Shown here: piece by piece, positions 6,902-14,200 of the stretch
How the letters are laid out: each line of letters opens with the position of its first letter
Position numbering within the stretch: the first letter of the stretch is position 1
Source of the DNA: a virus
IMG/VR virus record: IMGVR_UViG_3300014720_000099
Span: 1-33,882 of that record
Length of the DNA: 33,882 nt
Direction: 5' to 3' (one strand)
Program-made: the position numbers and the translations under genes
The notes under the pieces: generated by a model
Told to the model about the DNA's origin: nothing
Database searches by the model: none
The model's input: the letters and a program-made list of their open reading frames with translations, nothing else

Positions 6902-8511
6902 TGAAGTATATACAAACAGCTAGTCCAGAAATAGTAAAGAACTTCCCAGAAGAACTACTATCATTAGCTTCAGCTGGAGAAACTGCATTTAAAGTACCTA
7001 GTGCTACTTTACGATCAATTCTTGACGCAGCTTTTCCTAGTATGTTAGTAATCGATTATGCAGATATTAAAACAGAATTAAATCGTTATAGAGACCTAAG
7101 TACAGCTCTAGAGTCTATAGGTATAACTACAGAATCAAAAAAAGAATATATAAAAGAATTTGATAAATTTAAGTTTAGTGATGATGAAATTAAACTTATA
7201 TTAAATATTATTGAAAGTGCCGTAAATTCAGTAAAAACAAAATGCAGGTCTGTTTCTAAAAGAACTATTACTGAGCAACTAAACACTGCGCTAATCGATG
7301 AACAGCTTATAAGAACTGGGGATAAAGCAGAATTAGTATCAACACCTAGAGTTAATGATGTACTAGCAACAGTTCGAACACAGATACTTAATAAACCAGT
7401 ATATATTAGAGATGCTAGTATACCGGGTAAGCGCGAAATATTTGTGTTTAGTAATTATCGAGAAGTGTATAATGAATTATCTAATGCTATAGATTTATAT
7501 GTACGTAGTAATGATCTGCCTAAAAAAGTAGGGTCGATAGGTCAATTTTTAAATTATGGACATATAGCAGTAGGATATAAAGAAGGCGATAGTATAAAAG
7601 TACAAATAAATACTCCTAAAGTAATTAGTATTATTTATGATGTTCTTGAAAATACTACTGGTGGTTCTATAGATACGGCACAACAAACAGCTACTCAATT
7701 TATAACTGATGCTCAGCAGGTAGAATATTTTGTAGAAATAGATAAAGATTTTAGTGAGGGTTTTGTTAAAATGTTCGTCTCAATAGGAGGAAACATTTTA
7801 AAGTTTGAAAACTCTCCTTTTAATCAAATACGCGGTAGCGAATTAGAATCAGGTAATAGACTATCCCAAAAGAAAATATTAAAAACTATTGCTGATAGAT
7901 TACTAACATTCCAGAAAAAGTTAGCTAGTGATATATCTAGAAATATCTATAAATTACTAACTTCTCGGCGTAGTCCAAGTGCTTTTGATTATATATTAAA
8001 TGTAATAGTTGCTACCATTAAAGGCGAAACAGTTAGTAGGTTTAAACAAAATTTTAAGGTGACAAATAAGAAAAAGTTACCTGTTGCAAAACCACAAATC
8101 ACTGGCTTTGCAAAAAATAGTGTAAAAATTAAAAAACCTTCTACAAGACCTCCACTACAACAGTCTACTATTGAAGATACTGAAACTTCATTGGGTACAT
8201 TACAAAATTTATTAAATAGCAATTTAGTACAAACCGTTAAGCAAAATATGGGTAGTGGTAGTCGTCGCGATGTACTTAATCTTCGCAGCGGTAGATTTGC
8301 AGAAAGTGCTAGAATAGAAAGATTGACTCAAAGTAGACAAGGTATGATTACAGCTTATTACAATTATATGCGTAACCCATATGCCACATTTAGTGCAGGT
8401 GGGAAACAAGAATCACCGCGTAGTAGAGACCCTAAACTGCTAATCTCTAAAAGTATACGTGAAATAGCAGCACAGGCCAAGATAACAAGATTAAGGGCCG
8501 TATTAGTATGA
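6901..8511 (+). CDS. Large head-tail junction protein of unknown family
   Basis: I do not recognise this 536-residue protein as a whole. It lies between connector and tail terminator, where small head-closure (gp7/FII-like) and tail-completion (gp10/Z-like) proteins normally sit. The first 430 residues are Lys/Ile/Asn-rich, mixed helix and strand, with no signal peptide or membrane segment. The last 100 residues contain LRSGRFAES, then ITAYYNYMRNPYATFSAGG and RDPKLLISKSIREIA. This order resembles the TGRL-S and Y-A-x-G pattern of HK97 gp10-like tail-completion proteins. A reasonable reading is a fused or enlarged neck protein, with function inferred from place and this weak motif match. It is joined to both neighbours by TAATG and ATGA overlaps. 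Confidence 0.55.
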   Translation: MKYIQTASPEIVKNFPEELLSLASAGETAFKVPSATLRSILDAAFPSMLVIDYADIKTELNRYRDLSTALESIGITTESKKEYIKEFDKFKFSDDEIKLILNIIESAVNSVKTKCRSVSKRTITEQLNTALIDEQLIRTGDKAELVSTPRVNDVLATVRTQILNKPVYIRDASIPGKREIFVFSNYREVYNELSNAIDLYVRSNDLPKKVGSIGQFLNYGHIAVGYKEGDSIKVQINTPKVISIIYDVLENTTGGSIDTAQQTATQFITDAQQVEYFVEIDKDFSEGFVKMFVSIGGNILKFENSPFNQIRGSELESGNRLSQKKILKTIADRLLTFQKKLASDISRNIYKLLTSRRSPSAFDYILNVIVATIKGETVSRFKQNFKVTNKKKLPVAKPQITGFAKNSVKIKKPSTRPPLQQSTIEDTETSLGTLQNLLNSNLVQTVKQNMGSGSRRDVLNLRSGRFAESARIERLTQSRQGMITAYYNYMRNPYATFSAGGKQESPRSRDPKLLISKSIREIAAQAKITRLRAVLV

Positions 8512-8948
8512 GCAGACGAACTAGTATAGTCAAAGCCCTTGCCGAGCGACTTAAAACAATAGATGGCACAGCCCCGTATGTAACTAACCTACAAGACCAG
8601 TGTTTTGCCAAGTTAAAGTTCTGGGATGAAGTTAACGATTTTCCCAGTGTTTACCTAAGTCCTGGCACTGAGGTGCGTGAGTATCATCCAGCAAATTTTG
8701 CCTGGGGCATGCTTGGAGTGTGTGTTAAGGTATACTGTAAAAGTGAAGACAGTGCACAAGAGCAACTAGAACAACTACTAACAGATCTAGAAACTTGTAT
8801 AGATGCCAATAGGCAGCTAGCATATGATCTAGACAATAATTATGAAACAACAGAAATATTAATAGACTCAATAACTACGGACGAGGGCCTCTTAGCTCCC
8901 TATGCAGTTGGCGAGATTAACTTACAGGTTCGCTATCAGATCATGTAA
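8508..8948 (+). CDS. Tail terminator protein, gpU-like
   Basis: This 146-residue protein most likely caps the finished tail tube and makes the head-binding face, as lambda gpU does. It has a family-like layout: an N-terminal helix (RTSIVKALAERLKTI), a PSVYLSPGTE strand, a central beta-sheet with VCVKVYCKSEDSAQEQLEQLLTDLETCID (strand then helix), and a final strand, VGEINLQVRYQIM. It lies directly before the tail tube gene and after the neck protein, starting in an ATGA overlap. Sequence identity to known U proteins cannot be judged by eye, so the call relies on pattern and gene order. Confidence 0.7.
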   Translation: MSRRTSIVKALAERLKTIDGTAPYVTNLQDQCFAKLKFWDEVNDFPSVYLSPGTEVREYHPANFAWGMLGVCVKVYCKSEDSAQEQLEQLLTDLETCIDANRQLAYDLDNNYETTEILIDSITTDEGLLAPYAVGEINLQVRYQIM

Positions 8949-8955
8949 GCAAACC

Positions 8956-9007
8956 GTGTTCCCAAAATCTAGTACAGATAAACATCTAGTAATGATTGCT
9001 GGAACAC
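8956..9007 (+). promoter_or_regulatory. Weak long-loop inverted repeat before tail tube gene
   Basis: GTGTTCC (8956-8962) pairs with GGAACAC (9001-9007) around a 38-nt loop that includes two ATCTAGT copies. A second small stem, CCTC with GAGG, folds the GAGAGGA ribosome binding site of the tail tube gene. It may affect translation; the stem is short and could be chance. Confidence 0.3.
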
Positions 9008-9026
9008 CTCTTGAGAGGATAAAAAG

Positions 9027-10280
9027 ATGAGTTTTAATTTACTTCGTAATAGTAGAGTGTTCTTTACTACTGCAGTAGGAACAAGCGGTTCGGGTTTAGG
9101 AGTTATTGGTGGTAATTCTGTGGCAATTAGTAAAGCTAATACTCGTGAAATTCAAGTATTAGACGGATTTGGCTTTAGTCAAAATACCACTAGTGAAACA
9201 GTTACATTAAATGAAACAGGTGATACACCAGTGCGTGGACAGCGTACATTTAACACACAACTAGATCCTGTTGATTTTAATATGACTACCTATATTCGTC
9301 CAGTAGAGACTAGTGTAGACGGAACAAGTTTAGTAACCGCAGAAGAAGCTCCGCTATGGAATGCACTATTTAGCAGTGTTGCAATGAATATGGCTAGTGC
9401 TAATCCGGTAACTGGTGCTGCTTGGGCAAATGTTGCCGCAGGCTCAAGCCCAGCTACTTGTGTAGCCACAAATAGTAATAAACATCAATTGCTACGATTT
9501 GGCTTAATTATTATCATGGATAGTACTTGCTTTTTAATTGATGATTGTTGTTTAAACACAGCAACAATTGATTTTGGTATTGACGCTATTGCTAGTGTTC
9601 AATGGTCGGGTCAAGCTAAAGCCATTCGCAGAATAAACGCACCTGATATTGATGATGTTAATAAAGATTTTCAGCCAAAAGTTGATGAAACAGATACCGC
9701 AACTACCACATTGTTCCCAGGAACAACAAGTACATTTTTACCAAAAATTACTAGTGCCGTATTCTTAGCTAATAAACTAAGTGTAGTTACGCTAAAGTCA
9801 AATATTAGTGGAGAAAATATTACATCTCCTGCTAGTGCTAGTACAACTTATAATTTACCATTAACTGGCGGCAATTTAACAATCAGTAATAATGTTAGTT
9901 ATTTAACTCCTGCAGTTATTGGAGTAGTTAATCAGCCAGCTACTTATTTTGCTGGAACACGTGCAATTAGTGGTAGTATGACTGCTTACTTACGTACTGG
10001 AACTACAGAAACAGCAGGCTTATTGGGTAGACTATTAAGTAACGCTAGTACAGACGTAGATCCTGCTTTTTACATTAAAGTAGCAATAGGTGGTAGTAGT
10101 GCTACTGATCGTGTAGAAATTGAAATGCCTGCTGTGGTATTAACAATTCCTACAGTTGCTACTGAGCAAGTTGTTAGTACAACTATTAACTTTACTGCTC
10201 AAGGTAAAGCCGGTACTACTGGAGCTGAATACTTCGACCTAACACAAGCTAATGAAATTAATATAAAATACTACGCATAA
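9027..10280 (+). CDS. Major tail protein (tail tube)
   Basis: This 417-residue protein is the tail tube subunit by position (between tail terminator and chaperones) and by pattern. It is Thr/Ser/Ala/Asn-rich, beta-structured and without membrane segments. Recognisable tube-type stretches are REIQVLDGFGFSQNT, the RTFNTQLDPVDFNMTTYIRPV strand pair near residues 75-95, PLWNALFS near 112, and a second beta domain (about 225-410) ending in VVSTTINFTAQGKAG. The start has a GAGAGGA ribosome binding site. The gene is followed by a perfect 10-bp hairpin, a feature it shares with the capsid gene and which suits a very abundant product. Confidence 0.85.
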   Translation: MSFNLLRNSRVFFTTAVGTSGSGLGVIGGNSVAISKANTREIQVLDGFGFSQNTTSETVTLNETGDTPVRGQRTFNTQLDPVDFNMTTYIRPVETSVDGTSLVTAEEAPLWNALFSSVAMNMASANPVTGAAWANVAAGSSPATCVATNSNKHQLLRFGLIIIMDSTCFLIDDCCLNTATIDFGIDAIASVQWSGQAKAIRRINAPDIDDVNKDFQPKVDETDTATTTLFPGTTSTFLPKITSAVFLANKLSVVTLKSNISGENITSPASASTTYNLPLTGGNLTISNNVSYLTPAVIGVVNQPATYFAGTRAISGSMTAYLRTGTTETAGLLGRLLSNASTDVDPAFYIKVAIGGSSATDRVEIEMPAVVLTIPTVATEQVVSTTINFTAQGKAGTTGAEYFDLTQANEINIKYYA

Positions 10281-10292
10281 ATTTTATCAACC

Positions 10293-10315
10293 GAGACCGA
10301 TATTATATCGGTCTC
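10293..10315 (+). promoter_or_regulatory. Perfect 10-bp hairpin after tail tube gene
   Basis: GAGACCGATA (10293-10302) pairs perfectly with TATCGGTCTC (10306-10315) across a TTA loop. No T-run follows, so it is not a classical terminator. It probably shields the 3' end of the tail tube message or trims expression of the chaperones downstream, as the capsid hairpins may do. Confidence 0.7.
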
Positions 10316-10332
10316 ACTAACAAAGTGTAACA

Positions 10333-10764
10333 ATGGCAGACCTTAGTTTAAAATCTTTATTAGTACCTTCAAAAAGTATTGAAGTAGAATATCCTGGCAT
10401 GCCAGGTTTTAAAATTGACTTAGCTTTTTTAAGCCGCGAAACAATTGTAAACATTCGTAAGCGTGCAACAAAAACTAGTTTTAAAAATCGTCAACCACAC
10501 GAAGAATTAAATGACGAATTATTTTTACAGCTATATGTAGAAAATGCAGTAAAAAGCTGGACAGGTTTAAAAATTAAATACCTAGAGCAACTAGCACCAG
10601 TAGATGTAAGCCAACTAGATCCAGAAGATGAATTAAATTACTCTAGTGAGAACGCTCTCTACTTGATGAAAAATTCCAGTGATTTTGATAGTTTTATTAG
10701 CGAGCAGGTTAGTGACTTGGGAAACTTTTCCAAGAGCAGCTTCAAGGAGTCGAAGCGCAACTAA
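10333..10764 (+). CDS. Tail assembly chaperone, G-like
   Basis: This is the unshifted product (143 residues) of the tail chaperone pair, equivalent to lambda gpG. It coats the tape measure during tail assembly and is absent from the mature tail. The N-terminus LKSLLVPSKSIEVEYPGMPGF, with its short beta element, and the following helices with an acidic C-terminal part fit this group, although sequence similarity in it is always low. The firm evidence is architectural. It lies between tail tube and tape measure, and near its end, at codons 129-131, is an in-phase G GGA AAC slippery heptamer. The normal stop is reached 13 codons after the slip site. Confidence 0.85.
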   Translation: MADLSLKSLLVPSKSIEVEYPGMPGFKIDLAFLSRETIVNIRKRATKTSFKNRQPHEELNDELFLQLYVENAVKSWTGLKIKYLEQLAPVDVSQLDPEDELNYSSENALYLMKNSSDFDSFISEQVSDLGNFSKSSFKESKRN

Positions 10765-11105
10765 ATAATTACTTTCAAAATCAACAAGTTGGTATGACAA
10801 AAGAAAGCTACCTAGAAATGTGTGAAATGATGGGTAGCGAACCACTAGCAGCTGAAATACCTGTAGAATATGATGATTTTCCGCTAGACGTACAACAAGC
10901 ATTAAGTGTTTATCGCATGCTTAAAGACGAGTGGGAAGGATTTAATGGCTTATATTTAGGCAAAAGTTTTATAGGTTTAACTGAAGTATTAGATTATATG
11001 GAAGTCGATGCTCCAGATAGAAAACTAATAGTACAGTTAATAAAACTAATTGATAATGTTAGAATAGAATTAATTAATAAACGACAACAAAAGCCCGCCA
11101 GCTAA
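10333..11105 (+). CDS. Frameshifted tail chaperone, GT-like fusion
   Basis: A -1 shift on GGGAAAC (10719-10725) moves ribosomes from the G frame to the frame that is open through 11105. The shifted frame reads CTT TTC CAA from 10725 and joins without a stop to the region beginning at ATG 10794. The fusion is 257 residues: 131 from G and 126 from T. The T part (LEMCEMMGSEP, then YDDFPLDVQQALSVYRMLKDEW) is helical and should bind the tape measure, as the T domain of lambda gpGT does. No ribosome binding site precedes ATG 10794, so T is unlikely to be made alone. The last codons overlap the terminator stem. Confidence 0.87.
10719..10758 (+). promoter_or_regulatory. -1 programmed frameshift signal
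   Basis: The slippery heptamer G GGA AAC (10719-10725) is in the correct phase for X XXY YYZ slippage; lambda uses GGGAAAG at the same place. Thirteen bases later, GCTTC (10739-10743) can pair with GAAGC (10752-10756), with possible extension across a bulged A, giving a modest stimulatory stem. Its loop also carries AGGAG, a sequence that can act as an internal Shine-Dalgarno stimulator in other bacterial systems, although here it lies downstream of the site. Confidence 0.85.
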
Positions 11106-11122
11106 CATTAGCGGGCTTTTTT
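11089..11122 (+). terminator. Intrinsic terminator after the chaperone genes
   Basis: AAAAGCCCGC (11089-11098) pairs with GCGGGCTTTT (11111-11120), followed by a T-run through 11122. The stem begins inside the last codons of the T frame. It ends the head-to-chaperone transcription unit just before the tape measure promoter. Confidence 0.92.
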
Positions 11123-11142
11123 ATTGCACAAAATATTTACTG

Positions 11143-11171
11143 TTGACATTTTACAACCCTTGTGGTATACT
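11143..11171 (+). promoter_or_regulatory. Sigma70-type promoter for tape measure and tail-tip genes
   Basis: A perfect TTGACA (11143-11148), a 17-nt spacer and TATACT (11166-11171) with a TG motif (11163-11164) one base upstream form an extended -10 promoter. Transcription should begin near 11178, 46 nt before the tape measure ATG. The spacer contains CCCTTGTG, identical in sequence and position to the promoter at 30450. Placement directly after a terminator supports it. Confidence 0.88.
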
Positions 11172-11223
11172 TGGTGTAATCTCGTATAAAACATGCAGCT
11201 AGAAAAATTCACCTGGAGCTAAT

Positions 11224-14200
11224 ATGGCAGGTAATCGTATAGATATAAATCTTAGCGTACAAGATCAGAGTAAAACTCTACAAGCTCGTACAAATGATGC
11301 TAAGAAACTCAATGAGCAATTAGAACGCTCAAATAATTTAATGCGCGGTACCAAAACCGGTGCAGGTGCTATGCGCCGCGCAGGTTTAGATCCTATGACT
11401 GGAGCTGAAGTCGTTGATTATAATCGTGCTCGTGGAGCTGCCGGCGCAGGAGGTGCTAGTGCTAGAGATTTCGCAGACCAAGCACGTGGACTTGGTGGTT
11501 TAGTTCGACTATATGCTACCTATGCTGCTAATATATTTGCTGTAACTGCTGCGTTTAGCGCACTGCGCGAAGCAATGCAAACCGATATGATGATTCGTAG
11601 CCTAGACCAGTTGGGAGCAGCTACAGGTACAGCTATGGGCGGTATAGCCAAAGAGTTTGCTGCCGCCAGTGATGGTGCTATTAGTTTACGTGAAGCTGCA
11701 GAATCTACTGCCAAAGCTATGAGCAGTGGTATGACACGTGATCAATTTAAGCAGCTAGGAGAAGTAGCCAAGGGAGCTGCGCAAGCACTAGGCTTAAACA
11801 TGAGCGATGCTGTTAGCCGTCTTACACGAGGTATTACAAAGCTAGAACCAGAACTATTAGACGAATTAGGTTTATTTACTAAAGTAGGTAAAGCTGCTGA
11901 AGATTATGCTCGTAGCGTAGGTAAAACTGAGGCTCAATTAACGGATTTTGAACGTCGCCAAGCTTTTGCTAATGCTGTGCTTAAAGAAGGTCGTGATAAG
12001 TTTGGAGAAATTGCACAAGAGGGCAACCCATACGATAGACTACTAGCGCAACTTAAAAATGTAGCGCAAGATATACTAACAGTTGTAAATAATCTGGTAG
12101 CACCTATAGCTAAATTGCTAGCAGATAATACAGGATTAATAGCTGGAGCTATTGCTCTAGCAGCACTTAAGATTACTAAAACTGCACTACCAGCACTAGG
12201 ACAGTGGCGTGCTGGCCTAGAAGCTGCAGCTAAAGACGCAGCAGAAAAAGCAACTAGTATTAATAGAAGCTTTCAAGAAGCTTTTGCAACCAAGCAGGAA
12301 CGCGCACTAGGAATTCCTGGATTACAGAAAAATCTTGATGAAGCTAAGCGCCAGCTTAAAGCAGCACAGCAAGAATTACTTGGTGCTACTGGTGGAATGG
12401 ATAAACGAGTTGCAGGCAGTAAATGGTTTGGTGCGGCTACTACAGAAGATGTAGCTAATGAAAAGAGCATAAGCAAGCTACAAGAAACTAGTGCTAAATA
12501 TGCTCAAAGCGAATCTATTAATAAACAAAAAATTGCAGCTGCAATGACAAAAGTAGCAGATGCGCAAAAATTAGTACTAGAGCGCAGCCAGGCATTAGCT
12601 AATGTAGATGAAACCTTACAAGAAGGTCTACAAAAACGTGCTACTATTTTAAGTGAGTTATGGCAGCGTGAACAAATTAGAGATCAGGCAGCTGCTAAAG
12701 CTGCTAGACTTCGTATACTAAGTGAAGTTAGTGGTGACGTAGATCGCAAAGGCTTTGCAGGCGGTATTAAAGAATTATATGGAAAAGCACAAGCAGATGA
12801 GGACTTAGGAAGATTAGGTAAATTTGCTACTGTTTTTCAAGGTGTAATGATTGCTAGTGCTAGAGCAGTTGCAATTTTAGGCAGTGCTCTTAATAAAGCA
12901 TTTTTCTATTTAGAAATTATTATTGGTGCATTTCTAGGACTAGACTCATTATTTAGTACAAATGGTAAGTCAGTACGTGAATTTAATAGCACAGTTGATG
13001 TACTAGAAGAAAATACAAAAACTGTAAATCAAACCCTAGAAAAATTCAAGGGCACGCTTAGTTTTGAAAGTATTATGGCCAACATTACTGCTTTTAGTGG
13101 TTTAACTGAGGCAATTAGTAATGTAGCTGAATCTTTTAGAAAAGCCGAACAAGCTAGTAGCAGATGGGATAAAAGTATTGATGCTATTAAAGATTTCTTA
13201 CCTGGTTTAAGTAGTCGCCAAGAGATTGCAGCAGGAAACTTAGGTGAAGCTGTAGCCGCTGCTATTAGAACGATACCAGAGGGAGCCATTAGAGAAGAGC
13301 TACAGGGTAGACTACAAAACATACTAGGAAATGTAGAACTTAGTGCAGAAGGTATAGAAAAAGCTCTTAATAAGCTAGATAAGGAAAGTTTTAGAAGCGT
13401 TTCCAAAATATTAGGCTTAACGTTAAAAGATACTGACGAGGTGCTTAAGAAAAGTCAAACACTTGCAAAAAATGTAGAAGAAGCAGGAAAAGCTGCGCAA
13501 CAATCGTATCAAAATTTAGCAAATAGTGTCAAGGATAATAGTCCGCTTAGTATATTTATACAGAATAATTTAAAGCGTGTACAATCACTAGAAGAAGCAT
13601 TTAAAGATACTACTGCAGCCAGAGCTGCACTAGATAAATTATCAAAAGAAGGCGGAATAGAATTTTTTGGCAGTTTTGCTGTTCAAATAAAAACATTAAC
13701 TAATGAGTTCGACGGTTTAAATAACCTGTCTAAAGAATACTCTAGTAATATATTTGAGCAAGAACAAGAAGTACAGCGTTTGAAAAATGCGATGAAAGGT
13801 TTATATGAAACTGACCCGATTCGTAAACGATTAGAAAAAGAAGTAAAGAGTGCAGTAGATTCAATAGACTATGCTAAGGGTAAATTATCAGAAGTAGAAA
13901 ACAAGATAGCTGATATACAAGGAAAATTAGCTAAAGCTATTCAAGGTGCTGTACTAGAGCAAATTAATAGAATATTTGAGGTATATGATCTAAGACTACA
14001 AAAAATTCGTGTTGAAGCAGAAAAAGCTCGTACAAGTATTGGTACAGGTACTCAAACTAAAGCTAGTATTGATTATAGAGCGCAGTTAGATATTAAAGCT
14101 ATTGATACAGAAAATCAACTAGCTAAAATAAATGAAGACTTAGTAGTAAAAACTGAATTAAACAGAATTGCTCTTGAGAATTTAACGGATCAATTAGAGC

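Noticed and set aside
10393-10406. 14-bp perfect palindrome CCTGGCATGCCAGG in the G gene
   Set aside because: With a 4-nt loop it leaves only a 5-bp stem, and no motif for a known operator is recognised. It is more likely chance or codon use.
10794-11105. T chaperone as an independent gene
   Set aside because: No ribosome binding site precedes ATG 10794, and the frame is open back to the GGGAAAC slip site.
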